Shown here: positions 42,456 to 51,159 of the stretch, in pieces
Position numbering within the stretch: position 1 is the stretch's first letter
How the letters are laid out: every line of letters starts with the position of its first letter
From: Rhodococcus marinonascens NBRC 14363
GTDB taxonomy: Bacteria > Actinomycetota > Actinomycetes > Mycobacteriales > Mycobacteriaceae
Direction: 5' to 3'
Assembly (NCBI RefSeq): GCF_001894885.1
Contig: NZ_BCXB01000001.1
Coordinates: 372,001 to 436,000, forward strand
DNA length: 64,000 bases
Notes under the pieces: model-generated
Databases searched by the model: none
What the model was told of the DNA's origin: nothing
The model's input: the letters and a program-made list of their open reading frames with translations, nothing else
Translations under genes and position numbers: made by a program

Positions 42456-43507
42456 ATGAACGACGAACTCTTGTATGACCCCTCCGGACCGGTGCTGATC
42501 GCTGGTGGGTATGGCACCGTGGGCGCCCAACTTTCCGAACTTGCCGGGACCGAATGGCCGCTGTTGCTCACCGGGCGCCACCCGGAGCGGGGTGAGGATC
42601 TTGCTCGGCGGCACGGGGCGACGGTGCGGCGATGGGACGTCACCGGACCGGAACCGTTCGCAGCCCACGTCCGCGCCGTGGTTTCCGCGGTCAACGACCC
42701 GGACGACCGGGTGCTCCGCGCGGCGGTGCAGGGTGGTGTGCCTTACGTCGACATCACCCGGTGGACCACTCGGCTCGCACGTGCGGTCACAGTCGCAACG
42801 CTTGCGGATCCGACTGCGCCGGTGCTTTTCTCGTCGTCCTGGATGGGCGGCGTCACGAGTCTGGTCACGGCCGCCCTGGTTGCCGAACGCGGCGGAGACG
42901 CGACATCGGTCGACATCGCGATCCGGTACGACATGCAGGATTCGGCCGGCATCGACTCGGTCGACTTCCTCGACCGGCTCGGCTACGACTTCGAGGTGCG
43001 ACGTTCCGGCAACGCCGTGACGGTGGCGCCGTTGTCCGACACCCGGTGGGTCGACGTCGCCGGCTCTCGAACCAAGGTCGTCAGGCTCGACACTCCCGAG
43101 CAGTTCACGCTGCCGTTGACGCTGAGTGTGGGCAGCGTGGCCACCAGGATCGGGTTCAGCTCCAACTCTGCCACGGCAGCCCTTCTGGCGGCGAAGAAGG
43201 TGGGACTCTTCCGATGGGGGCGCGGTGAACGTTGGACCTCCGTTCGCCGATCCCTGCTGTACTCACCCGGCGACGGCGGAAGCGCGCAGATCCGCATCGA
43301 CGTCGTCGGTGACGCGGGCGCTCGTCCGCGACGATCGTCGATTCCCGCGGTCAGGCGCATCTCACCGCGCTCGGCGGATTCCTCGGCCTGCGCCGGGTAC
43401 TCGCGGCCGATGCGGTGGCCGGCGTCACCTTCCCCGAACTGCATCCTCGTCCCGAGCCCGCACTGGGGGAACTCACGAAGAACGGGGTGGAAGTATTGAG
43501 GTCATGA
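42456..43507 (+). pseudogene. Saccharopine-dehydrogenase-like NAD(P)-binding protein, frameshifted near its 3' end
   Basis: The N-terminal Rossmann motif is VLIAGGYGTVGAQLSELAG, followed by LLLTGRHPERGEDLARRHG, as in saccharopine dehydrogenase NADP-binding proteins. The frame starting at 42456 is coherent to about 43320 (IRIDVVGDAGA) and then turns into a Pro/Arg/Ser-rich string. In another plus-strand frame from 43328 the sequence reads ATIVDSRGQAHLTALGGFLG, LRRVLAADAVAGVTFPELHP and ends EVLRS at a TGA (43505-43507) that overlaps the ATG of the next gene in the ATGA manner. That coupling shows which frame is original. One or two bases were lost or gained between 43310 and 43330. A sequencing error or recoding is possible. 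Confidence 0.75.
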
Positions 43508-44121
43508 TTTCGTCCAAGGGTGCGCAGCGACAGACCGAACTGCTCGACGCCGCCGAACGTGTGCTCACCGCACGGGGCAATGCGAACGCTGCGCTCCGGG
43601 ATTTCGCGGCGGAAGCGGGGGTGCGAATCGGCCACCTGCAGCACTACTTTCCCACCCGCGCCGACTTGATCAGGGCAGTGCTCGACCGCGCGATGGCACG
43701 TTCGTTGGCGCGCTTGGCGGAGGCGACGGGTCTGGATGCAGACGACGGAGCGGAACCGGCGGTGACCCGTGAGGACACGCAGCGGATGCTCGAGGTTCTT
43801 CTCGCCGAGCACGACGACGTCGGCTTCGTCCGCCTGTACCGGGAGATCTGGGCGATCGCCGGGGGAGACGAGCCGACCGCCGCGGTTGTCCGGGCCTTCT
43901 ACCGCAAGTACGTCGACTTCGTCGCGGACCTGATCGCGTGTGCAAGGACGAGCGTCTCGGAGGAGCAGCGAAACGCGTTGGCGGAGATCGTGGTCAGCCT
44001 CCTCGAAGGCTCCTCCGTCGTCCGATCGGACATAGGGGTCCTGCGCACGGCGGAAGGGGACCGCGAACTGGTGCGGACCGCGGTGATGCTGATCCACGGT
44101 GACGGGGTCAGCCCGGACTGA
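43504..44121 (+). CDS. TetR-family transcriptional regulator
   Basis: A 205-residue TetR repressor. The HTH is in ALRDFAAEAGVRIGHLQHYF with PTRADLIRAVLDRAMARSL; the ligand domain contains LLAEHDDVGFVRLYREIWAI and RKYVDFVADLIACART. It starts at an ATG that shares four bases with the stop of the upstream saccharopine-dehydrogenase-like gene, so the two are translationally coupled and the regulator may control that gene or its pathway. If the upstream frameshift is real, coupling in the decayed frame is lost, and expression may fall. Confidence 0.82.
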   Translation: MISSKGAQRQTELLDAAERVLTARGNANAALRDFAAEAGVRIGHLQHYFPTRADLIRAVLDRAMARSLARLAEATGLDADDGAEPAVTREDTQRMLEVLLAEHDDVGFVRLYREIWAIAGGDEPTAAVVRAFYRKYVDFVADLIACARTSVSEEQRNALAEIVVSLLEGSSVVRSDIGVLRTAEGDRELVRTAVMLIHGDGVSPD

Positions 44122-44154
44122 CCGGCCGGGCGTACCCCGTCACCTCCGCGGGTA

Positions 44155-44400
44155 TCAGCCCTTCGTGGCGCTGATACCCGCGCGACGACCGAGGAAACTG
44201 CCGTCGCCGAGGGACGTGCCGCTGGCGTAGCCCCACGCACATACGCCCGCGGTGCAGCGTCCGGCTGCGAACAGTCCGGGAATCGGATCGCCGGAGACGT
44301 GCAGCACCTCCGACGCGGTGTTGGTGCGCAGGCCGCCGAGCGTGAACCCGGCGGTGAAGTGCGCAGTCACCGGCAAAGCATACCGGCGGCCGAGATGTGT
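44155..44400 (-). pseudogene. C-terminal fragment of an FAD-binding (ketosteroid-dehydrogenase/fumarate-reductase-like) dehydrogenase
   Basis: The minus-strand frame reads RYALPVTAHFTAGFTLGGLR, TNTASEVLHVSGDPIPGLFA and AGRCTAGVCAWGYASGTSLG with DGSFLGRRAG before a stop. This is the FAD-proximal C-terminus (GGLR---A-V----G--IPGL-AAG, then YASG-SL-DG--FGR-AG) of FAD_binding_2 flavoproteins. About 80 of the expected 450 or more residues remain. The truncated edge lies next to the VOC gene. Confidence 0.8.
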
Positions 44401-44425
44401 CGGTGTGCCGCGCTAGCGTCGGAAC

Positions 44426-44851
44426 ATGGGATATGAATTTCAGGTCACAGTGGATGCGGAAAACCCGCATACCCTGGCGAAATGGTGGGCGCAGGCGCTC
44501 GACTGGGAAGTGGAACCGAGCGACGAGGGATTCATTCGCGGGCTCGTCCAGGCGGGTCACGTTCAGGAGTCCGACACAATGAAGTTCGAGGGCGTCCTGG
44601 TCTGGCGAGAGGGCACCGCAATCCGGGACCCGGAGCATTCGGAGCGGCCCCGTGTGCTGTTCCAGCTAGTCCCCGAATCGAAGACGGTCAAGAATCGACT
44701 TCATCTGGACCTCCGCGTCGGGGACGGCCGCGACAGGGTCGCCGAGCGACTCGAGCAGTCCGGCGCCACACTGCTTCACCGAGGCCGTCAGGGACCAAAC
44801 GAATGGATTACGATGGCCGATCCCGAGGGCAACGAGTTTTGTGTCTGCTGA
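44426..44851 (+). CDS. VOC (glyoxalase/bleomycin-resistance-type) family protein
   Basis: A 141-residue protein with two beta-alpha-beta-beta-beta modules. Module 1 is YEFQVTVDAENPHTLAKWWA with ALDWEVEPSDEGF; module 2 is RLHLDLRVGDGRDRVAERLE and TLLHRGRQGPNEWITMADPE before GNEFCVC. The His/Glu positions are those of the actinobacterial 'glyoxalase_6' type. A copy of its first 38 bases lies at 42059. It is convergent with the AraC regulator, 12 bp apart. Substrate unknown. Confidence 0.85.
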   Translation: MGYEFQVTVDAENPHTLAKWWAQALDWEVEPSDEGFIRGLVQAGHVQESDTMKFEGVLVWREGTAIRDPEHSERPRVLFQLVPESKTVKNRLHLDLRVGDGRDRVAERLEQSGATLLHRGRQGPNEWITMADPEGNEFCVC

Positions 44852-44863
44852 GGAGAGGTTCAC

Positions 44864-45892
44864 TCAGCGATAGGAACTCGGCGTACCGCCAGTCCAGCGC
44901 TTGAACGCACGCCGGAACGCACTGGACTCGGAGAAGCCGAGCCTTGCCGACAAATCCTCCACGGTTTCCCCGCGTCGGAGTCCGGCGACGGCGGCGTCGC
45001 GCAGGACTTCCTCCCTCAGTTGGTTGAGCGACGTTCCCTCTTGGCGGAGGAGGCGTCGAAGGTGGGGCACACTGATCGACAGCATCTGAGCGATGTCCTC
45101 GGCGGTGGACGTGCGGCCCTTCAGTCCGAGTTCGAGTACGCGCCGTACCTGGGTCGACGCCGCGCTGTCATAGTCGCGCTCGGACATCAGGAGTGTGGGC
45201 GACTCACGGAGATAGTTCTCGAGCGTCTGCTCGTTCTGAATGATGGGCGAACGCATTACTGCGTTGTCGAATTCTATTGCGGGGATGTGCGAATCAAAGT
45301 CGACCGGTATGCCGAAGATGTGATCGTAGTTCTCGGCGAGACGCGGGACCGGTGGTGGATACGGCAGTTCTACCGCCAGCAGTGGCACCCGTTTGCCCAC
45401 AAGCCATGCGGCGAAACGGTGGAGCAGGATCAGCAGGAAGTCGGTGGTGAGCCGAGCGGCTTCGAGCGACAGATGAGCATCTTCGGTCTGCTTCGCGGCG
45501 CCGGGGCGGATGTCGATGGTCATCCGTGTCCCGCCGTTGGATCCGGATGCGATGTGCAAGGCGGGTAGTGCCGGCAATGCATGGAGGATGTCGGCCATCC
45601 GCTCGAGGGCTGCCGACAGATCCTCGGTGTGGATCAGGGCGAGACACACCAACCGAAAGGTACCGCGGGGGACGGGTGCCGGACCCAGTCCGAACAATTC
45701 GTCATCCGTGATCTGCCAGACCGCCTGGGTGAACGCGGTGACCTGCGTTGGCGTCAATCGGGCCAGAGGGTCGGAGAGCGAGGCTGTCGTGAGTCCCGCC
45801 GCAGACAGCGCGGGCGACAGGTCTACTCCGCTGCGCGAAGACATTTCGAGTGCGCGTCGCACGAAGTCGGCGGGGATGGTGCGCGCCGTCAC
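44864..45892 (-). CDS. AraC-family regulator with N-terminal arabinose-operon-type (OruR/ArgR-like) domain
   Basis: About 342 residues. The N-terminal half (DFVRRALEMSSRSGVDLSPA, then TPTQVTAFTQAVWQITDDEL) is the Arabinose_bd (PF12625) domain of ornithine/lipid-responsive AraC regulators. The C-terminal HTH pair is AEDIAQMLSISVPHLRRLLR with EDLSARLGFSESSAFRRAFK, followed by RWTGGTPSSYR. The GTG at 45892 overlaps the aminotransferase stop by 4 bp, so both genes are one operon. It probably responds to an amino acid or fatty acid. Confidence 0.88.
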   Translation of the reverse strand: MTARTIPADFVRRALEMSSRSGVDLSPALSAAGLTTASLSDPLARLTPTQVTAFTQAVWQITDDELFGLGPAPVPRGTFRLVCLALIHTEDLSAALERMADILHALPALPALHIASGSNGGTRMTIDIRPGAAKQTEDAHLSLEAARLTTDFLLILLHRFAAWLVGKRVPLLAVELPYPPPVPRLAENYDHIFGIPVDFDSHIPAIEFDNAVMRSPIIQNEQTLENYLRESPTLLMSERDYDSAASTQVRRVLELGLKGRTSTAEDIAQMLSISVPHLRRLLRQEGTSLNQLREEVLRDAAVAGLRRGETVEDLSARLGFSESSAFRRAFKRWTGGTPSSYR

Positions 45893-47076
45893 GATCGGGA
45901 CGCCCCGAGGGTTCGGAGCCGTCGCCCGGCCTCCTCGAGTACGTGGTCTCGTTTGCAGAATGCGAAGCGCACCAGGGTATTCCACTGCTGTGGATGGTCG
46001 GTGAACACGCTGACTGGTACCGCGGCGACGCCGATACGCTGGGGGAGCCTACGACAGAAGTCGATACCGTCGTGCTCGCCGATCCCGGTGATATCGGCGC
46101 ACAGGTAGTACGTGCCGCCGCCAGAGAGGACGTCGAGACCGGCTCCGACGAGCGCAGCGTAGAGCACGTCGCGCTTGGTCTGAAGGCTGTCTCGCAGTTC
46201 CTTCACCCACTTCTGTTCGTGCGTCAACGCGTGGGCGATCGCGGGCTGGAACGGTCCGCCGCCGACGAAAGACATGTACTGCTTCGCCGCGCGCACCGCG
46301 TCGATCAGTTCCGACGGTCCACAGGCCCAGCCGATCTTCCATCCCGTGACGTTGAACGTCTTCGCGGCGCTCGAGACGGAGACGGTTCGTTCGTACATCC
46401 CCGGCAGGGTGGCCAGGGCCGTGTGCGTTCGGCCGTCGAAGACCAGGTGCTCGTACACTTCGTCACTGAGAACCAGCAGGTCATGCTCGCAGGCGATTTC
46501 CGCGATGGCGCCGACCTCGTCCGAGGTGAATACGGTGCCGGTAGGGTTGTGCGGAGTGTTGACCACCAGCATCCTGGTCTTCGGCGTGATGGCGGCCCGA
46601 AGAGCGTCGAGGTCGAGGACGAAGTCCGTGCCCGAGCGGGCGAGCGGCACGCTGCGACGTACTGCTCCGGCGAGCGCGACGGATGCGGCGTAGGAATCGT
46701 AGTACGGCTCGATCAGCACCACTTCCTCACCCGGCTCGACGAGGCCCAGGATCGCGGCACTGATTGCCTCGGTGGCGCCCACGGTGATCAGCACTTCCGA
46801 ATCGGGCTCGTGGTCGAGACCGTAACGGGCCAGCCGGTCGGCTGCGACAGCCTGGCGCAACACTGGCATGCCGGGGCCAGGCGGGTACTGGTTGAGCCCA
46901 TCTGCGATGGATTGGCGCGCGGTGTCGAGCATCGAAACCGGTCCGTCGCTGTCGGGGAATCCCTGACCGAGGTTGATGGCGTCCTGACTGACCGCGAGCG
47001 CAGTCATCTCGGCGAAGATGGTGGACGCGAACGGCCGCAAGCGCGCGACGGTGCGATTGCGCGGCGTTGCGGGCAT
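45889..47076 (-). CDS. PLP-dependent aminotransferase, class I/II (methionine-aminotransferase/kynurenine-aminotransferase-like)
   Basis: A 395-residue aspartate-aminotransferase-fold enzyme. Cofactor residues: VVNTPHNPTGTVFTSDEVGA, DLLVLSDEVYEHLVFDGRTH, VSVSSAAKTFNVTGWKIGWA (the Lys that binds PLP is in SAAKTF). The LRPFASTIFAEMTALAVSQD start and the length fit the YbdL/CCBL branch. Predicted amino donor Met, Gln or an aromatic amino acid. Translationally coupled (4-bp overlap) with the AraC regulator gene. The start at 47076 (MPATPRNRTVARLRPF) is preferred over upstream candidates. Confidence 0.88.
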   Translation of the reverse strand: MPATPRNRTVARLRPFASTIFAEMTALAVSQDAINLGQGFPDSDGPVSMLDTARQSIADGLNQYPPGPGMPVLRQAVAADRLARYGLDHEPDSEVLITVGATEAISAAILGLVEPGEEVVLIEPYYDSYAASVALAGAVRRSVPLARSGTDFVLDLDALRAAITPKTRMLVVNTPHNPTGTVFTSDEVGAIAEIACEHDLLVLSDEVYEHLVFDGRTHTALATLPGMYERTVSVSSAAKTFNVTGWKIGWACGPSELIDAVRAAKQYMSFVGGGPFQPAIAHALTHEQKWVKELRDSLQTKRDVLYAALVGAGLDVLSGGGTYYLCADITGIGEHDGIDFCRRLPQRIGVAAVPVSVFTDHPQQWNTLVRFAFCKRDHVLEEAGRRLRTLGASRS

Positions 47077-47120
47077 TACTGCAGCGTAGTCGGTGTGATG
47101 TCGGATGTTGCACACGGCCG

Positions 47121-47147
47121 CGTCACGTTTGGCGGGGCTGCCTCGTC
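47121..47147 (+). promoter_or_regulatory. Candidate ECF41-type promoter of the carboxymuconolactone decarboxylase gene
   Basis: CGTCACG (47121-47127), 16 bases, then CGTC (47144-47147), 50 bp before the CMD start. The known ECF41 promoter pattern is TGTCACA-N16-CGTC; the -10 is exact, the -35 agrees in 5 of 7 positions, and the spacing fits. The convergent sigma-factor gene next door makes this the expected target. Confidence 0.5.
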
Positions 47148-47196
47148 CTCTGTATAGACGGCGCGCGAAGGGCGCCCGGTAACGATGGAGGACACA

Positions 47197-47793
47197 ATGC
47201 CGCGCATTCCTGCAATGGCCCCGGCTGACGCAGGCCCGTTGGTCAAGGTCGCGTACAAGTACGCCGCCCACAAGTTCGACGAAGTGCCCGAGCCGTTCAC
47301 CGTGCTCGCACATCACCGCAAGCTGTTCGTCGCATCAGCCCGCCACGAGATGGCGGTACAGAAAGCGTCGACCGTGCTCCCTGCAAACGTGCGTGAGATC
47401 GCCGTCTACCGTGTGGCCTGGACGATCGGTTGCTCGTGGTGCGTGGACTTCGGCACGATGCTGCAACGCTTCGACGGACTGGACGTCGAGCGGCTCGAGC
47501 ACATAGGCAACTACGCGGACTCGCCCTCATACAGCGAGGACGAACGCGCGGCTATCGCATACGCCGACGCGATGACCGCGACACCCACCGAGGTCACCGA
47601 TGAACAGGTTGCAGATCTCGAGCGCCGGTTCGGGCGCGACGGCGTCGTCGAACTTTCCTATCAGATCGGTATCGAGAACATGCGGGCCCGGATGTACTCG
47701 GCCCTTGGCATCACCGAGCAGGGATTCGGCACCGATTCGTGCCGGGTACCTTGGGCGGACGACGGGGTCACGAAGGGGCGTCCGGGAGCCTGA
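47197..47793 (+). CDS. Carboxymuconolactone decarboxylase (AhpD-like) family protein
   Basis: 198 residues from the ATG at 47197, which follows GGAGG by six bases. The redox pair is in TIGCSWCVDFGTMLQ (C-x2-C, then acidic/His environment), the signature of alkylhydroperoxidase D/CMD proteins. The rest is helical, with DERAAIAYADAMTATPTEVT. Its 3' end overlaps by 26 bp the convergent ECF41 sigma-factor gene; CMD or oxidoreductase genes beside ECF41 sigma genes are the known context. Probably a disulfide reductase in peroxide or toxic-aldehyde defence. Confidence 0.85.
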   Translation: MPRIPAMAPADAGPLVKVAYKYAAHKFDEVPEPFTVLAHHRKLFVASARHEMAVQKASTVLPANVREIAVYRVAWTIGCSWCVDFGTMLQRFDGLDVERLEHIGNYADSPSYSEDERAAIAYADAMTATPTEVTDEQVADLERRFGRDGVVELSYQIGIENMRARMYSALGITEQGFGTDSCRVPWADDGVTKGRPGA

Positions 47794-48688
47794 TTCCGCC
47801 GAACTTATCCGGATTGGCAATGTCGTAGGCGGCGTAGACGACACCGTCCCTGACGGTGAACCCACCCACTCGTGGGGGCGAGCTGCGGTGGGTTCCGTCG
47901 CCGGTGATTCCGGCATTGAACACGCCGAGTTGCCCATTCACCAGGACGGGATGGATCGCGGTGAACGCTTCCGGCCCGTAGCGACGGGCGAGACCGAGGA
48001 AGAATCGCGCGAACTTGTCTGCACCGCGGATGATATTGATCGCTGTGCTCGTGATGCCGTTGGCGTCGCCGATGACGAGGGCATCTGGGTGCAGCGCAGC
48101 GACCACGGCGCCGAGGTCTCCTCCGGCGAGGGCATCGAGCAGGCGCTGCACGGCGAGGGCATGCTCCTGGTCGGGAACGGCAGGTGCGGTTGCGGCAGCG
48201 GCTTTGCGCGCCCTCGATGCGAGCTGCCGCGCGGCCGGCGTTTCGATGCCGAGGATGCTTGCCACTTCGCCGAAGGGCACCCCGAACCCGTCGTGAAGGA
48301 CGAATGAGACCCGCTGCTGCGGAGTGAGCGTGTCGAGCACGATCAGGGCCGCCAGACGGTTGTCTTCGTCCCGGACAACCGATTCCAGCGGATCCGGTTC
48401 CTCCGACGGAGACAGCGAGGTGACTATCGGTTCCGGAAGCCATTGGCCGACATACTGTTCCCGGCGCACCGCGGCCGAGCGTAGCCGATCGAGACAGATC
48501 CTGCCGACCACTGTGGTGAGCCAGCCGCCGAGGTCGCGGATATTCCCGGCATCCGCACCATGGAGTCGAAGCCACGACTCCTGCACTGCGTCCTCAGCGT
48601 CGCTGACACTTCCTGTCAGCCGATAGGCGACGGAAAGCAGGTGCCGCCGGTGGGCCTCGAACTCGTCTACCAAACCGGCTACGGCCAT
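47768..48688 (-). CDS. ECF41-type RNA polymerase sigma factor with SnoaL-like C-terminal domain
   Basis: A 306-residue sigma factor. Sigma-2 region: LLSVAYRLTGSVSDAEDAVQ and ESWLRLHGADAGNIRDLGGW; sigma-4: RVSFVLHDGFGVPFGEVASI with LGIETPAARQLASRARK. A SnoaL-like domain of about 110 residues follows, typical of the ECF41/SigJ group, where it acts in place of an anti-sigma factor. The NPDK(L/F) motif is present (ANPDKFGGI), but the usual DGGGK motif is replaced by something like GDANGITSTAIN, so the regulatory contact may differ. It overlaps the convergent CMD gene by 26 bp. Confidence 0.9.
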   Translation of the reverse strand: MAVAGLVDEFEAHRRHLLSVAYRLTGSVSDAEDAVQESWLRLHGADAGNIRDLGGWLTTVVGRICLDRLRSAAVRREQYVGQWLPEPIVTSLSPSEEPDPLESVVRDEDNRLAALIVLDTLTPQQRVSFVLHDGFGVPFGEVASILGIETPAARQLASRARKAAAATAPAVPDQEHALAVQRLLDALAGGDLGAVVAALHPDALVIGDANGITSTAINIIRGADKFARFFLGLARRYGPEAFTAIHPVLVNGQLGVFNAGITGDGTHRSSPPRVGGFTVRDGVVYAAYDIANPDKFGGIRLPDAPS

Positions 48689-48867
48689 GCCGATATCCTA
48701 GCTGCGGCCCCGACTACCTTCCCGGGGTATGCGAAACGTTTCACCGTGGTGATGGGCGGCCCCAGGGATCAGTTGCGCCTTCGTTTCGGCTCTCCTCGTG
48801 TATCTGCCAGCCCCCCGGCGAGATCTTCCCACGGCCCGCACTGATAATCGCAGGTACATTCGTTCTC

Positions 48868-49854
48868 ATGCGCTTCGGATTGTTCGTTCCTCAAGGTTGG
48901 CGTCTGGATCTCGTCGGAATCGACCCCGCGGATCAGTGGTCGGTGATGCGTGACTTCGCGTTGCGTGCAGACCAGAAGTCGTGGGATTCGCTCTGGGTCT
49001 ATGACCACTTCCACACCGTTCCGGCCCCCACCGAGGAGGCCACGCACGAGGCGTGGACTCTGATGTCCGCTCTTGCGGCAGTGACCTCCCGGGTCCGTCT
49101 CGGCCAGATGTGTACGGCGATGAGCTATCGCAATCCTGCGTACCTCGCGAAGGTCGCCGCCACGACCGATCTGATCTCCGGTGGACGTGTCGAGATGGGG
49201 ATCGGCGGAGGCTGGTACGAGCACGAGTGGCGGGCGTACGGGTACGGATTCCCCTCTGCCGGAGAACGTCTCGCCCGGCTCGACGAGGGCGTGCAGATCA
49301 TGCGCCAGGCATGGGCTACGGGAACGGCGACCTTCGAAGGCAAGCACTATCAGGTTGACGGCGCCATCGTCCGTCCACGTCCGCTGCAGGAAGACGGTAT
49401 TCCCCTCTGGATTGCCGGCGGCGGGGAGAAGGTGACGCTGAAGATCGCGGCAAAGTACGCGCAGTACACCAATTTCGACGGAACCCCCGACGTATTCGCG
49501 CGCAAATCCGAACTCCTGCGCAAGCACTGCGATACCGTCGGTACCGACTTCGACGCGATCGTTCGGTCGGCCAATTACAACGTCGCGATCGGCGCCACCG
49601 AGGCCGAGGTCGAACAACGGTTGAACACGCTGAAGCAGCGCCTCACGCCCTACGTTGGCGCCGACGCTGCGGAGGGCACGCTTGTCGCGTTCCGCGGTTT
49701 GCCCGGTGTGGGAACGCCGGAACAGGTCATCGAGAAACTGTCCGCCGTGAAGGAGAGGGGAATGTCCTACGGCATCTTCTACTTCCCCGAAGCCGCGTAC
49801 GACACATCGGGCATCGAACTGTTCGAGCAGGAAGTCCTGCCGGCGTTGCGATGA
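48868..49854 (+). CDS. LLM-class F420-dependent oxidoreductase
   Basis: A 328-residue luciferase-like TIM barrel. MRFGLFVPQGWRLDLVGID opens the first strand; YDHFHTVPAPTEEATHEAW, GGRVEMGIGGGWYEHEWRAY (the conserved GGGW-E-E) and IPLWIAGGGEKVTLKIAAKY are typical of mycobacterial F420-dependent enzymes. The substrate is unknown; the GxxxGGGW loop and neighbours suggest a redox or degradative role. A GNAT gene starts 33 bp downstream on the same strand. Confidence 0.88.
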   Translation: MRFGLFVPQGWRLDLVGIDPADQWSVMRDFALRADQKSWDSLWVYDHFHTVPAPTEEATHEAWTLMSALAAVTSRVRLGQMCTAMSYRNPAYLAKVAATTDLISGGRVEMGIGGGWYEHEWRAYGYGFPSAGERLARLDEGVQIMRQAWATGTATFEGKHYQVDGAIVRPRPLQEDGIPLWIAGGGEKVTLKIAAKYAQYTNFDGTPDVFARKSELLRKHCDTVGTDFDAIVRSANYNVAIGATEAEVEQRLNTLKQRLTPYVGADAAEGTLVAFRGLPGVGTPEQVIEKLSAVKERGMSYGIFYFPEAAYDTSGIELFEQEVLPALR

Positions 49855-49887
49855 CCACCGGACCCGGGCGGGCATAGGGTGGCAGGC

Positions 49888-50499
49888 ATGTTCGTCGTCG
49901 CCTTGGATTCCGAGATGGTGCGGCTGAATCCACCGGTTCTCACCGATATCGATGAGATCTGCACGGGGTGCCAGGACCGTTCCATCGCGGAGTGGACGAC
50001 CCTGCCCGCTCCGTACATGCGCTCGGACGCCGAGCGGTTCGTCCGGCACACGGCGCCGTCTGGTTGGTCGGATCGCAGTCCCACGTGGACAGTTCGAGAA
50101 ACAGACGACGGGCCCGTGGTGGGAATGATCGGCCTCATTGCACGAGACGCCACTGCCGGGGAGATCGGATACTTACTCTCGCCCGCCGTGAGATCACGGG
50201 GACTCATGACTGCTGCGGTGAACCTGGTGTGCGATTTTGCGTTTCGGTCGGACGGAATGGGGATGGAACGGATCGAGTGGTGCGCGTTCGTCGGCAATCG
50301 CGCCTCGGCGGCGGTCGCCCGGCGGGTGGGATTTCGGTTCGAGGGTGTCCAGCGCGCAGGGCTGGTGCAGCGCGGTGTTCGACGCGATGCTTGGATGGCT
50401 GGTCTGCTCGCCGACGATCCGCGGCGGCCCGTCGCCGGCTGGCCCGGTTACGAGCTGATCAACGTAGGATCTCCGGAAGTTCTTCCTCGGACAAGATGA
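49888..50499 (+). CDS. GNAT-family N-acetyltransferase
   Basis: A 203-residue acetyltransferase (RimJ/RimL-like). Acetyl-CoA motif: GEIGYLLSPAVRSRGLMTAA (R-x-x-G, about residues 92-111), then IEWCAFVGNRASAAVARRVG with FRFEGVQRAGLVQRGVRRDA, the pattern of ribosomal-protein/N-terminal acetyltransferases. The ATG at 49888 has AGGGTGGC upstream. Its 3' end overlaps the convergent DUF3239 gene by 41 bp, so the C-terminal residues (RRPVAGWPGYELINVG) share DNA with that gene. Confidence 0.85.
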   Translation: MFVVALDSEMVRLNPPVLTDIDEICTGCQDRSIAEWTTLPAPYMRSDAERFVRHTAPSGWSDRSPTWTVRETDDGPVVGMIGLIARDATAGEIGYLLSPAVRSRGLMTAAVNLVCDFAFRSDGMGMERIEWCAFVGNRASAAVARRVGFRFEGVQRAGLVQRGVRRDAWMAGLLADDPRRPVAGWPGYELINVGSPEVLPRTR

Positions 50500-51127
50500 C
50501 TCGCTGATCGGGGCGGGTCCGGATCTCCTCGGACTCCGCGATCCGGCTCTGCAGGAAGTCCCACTCCACCTGATCGATGGCGTTCACCGCACGCGAGCGC
50601 ACTGCGGTGTCGCGGGTGCCCCACGCGATCGGCATCGGGCTGACCGTCTCCCATCTGTCGGCGTCACTGTGGTTGCGGCGGTCGCCCAGCAGCGCGACGG
50701 ATGGCACCTTGTCTCCAATGCTCTGTTTCTGACCGGCACGAATCGGAATGTTGCGGGTGACCAGCGCGTACGATGGCCCGCCCGTGCCGGGCTTTGCGAT
50801 GTCGATCAACGACAGCAGCGTCATCGCGCGCGGATGGATCTCCGCCACGAGAGCCGGAACGAGTGGACTCTTTGCGTACAGGTCCTCGATGCTCCCGACC
50901 TTCTTCGGCACCCATAGCGCTACCCACACCGAGGCGAGGGCTGCGATCGCGGCGAAGACGCCGAGGGCGATCGACCAGAGCTGGCCCAGCAGGATCAGAA
51001 CGACTGCGGTTGCTGCGAGCAGAAAACCCAAGATGATCGCAGACACCTGCAGGCGTCGCATGTCGGCGAGCGTCTGGTTGACAGACTTCGCGTAGGCCCG
51101 GTCGACGGTGAACTCGAAATGTCGCAC
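50459..51127 (-). CDS. DUF3239-like membrane protein
   Basis: A 222-residue protein with two adjacent hydrophobic segments near the N-terminus (VSAIILGFLLAATAVVLILL, IALGVFAAIAALASVWVALW) and a soluble C-terminal domain (PSYALVTRNIPIRAGQKQSI, IDQVEWDFLQSRIAESEEIR). This layout fits the corynebacterial DUF3239 family, with a small beta-rich domain. Function unknown. Convergent with the GNAT gene and upstream of the XPB block. Confidence 0.65.
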   Translation of the reverse strand: MRHFEFTVDRAYAKSVNQTLADMRRLQVSAIILGFLLAATAVVLILLGQLWSIALGVFAAIAALASVWVALWVPKKVGSIEDLYAKSPLVPALVAEIHPRAMTLLSLIDIAKPGTGGPSYALVTRNIPIRAGQKQSIGDKVPSVALLGDRRNHSDADRWETVSPMPIAWGTRDTAVRSRAVNAIDQVEWDFLQSRIAESEEIRTRPDQRVILSEEELPEILR

Positions 51128-51159
51128 GGGCTCAGCTTAGGGCCCCACGTTTGGCGCTA

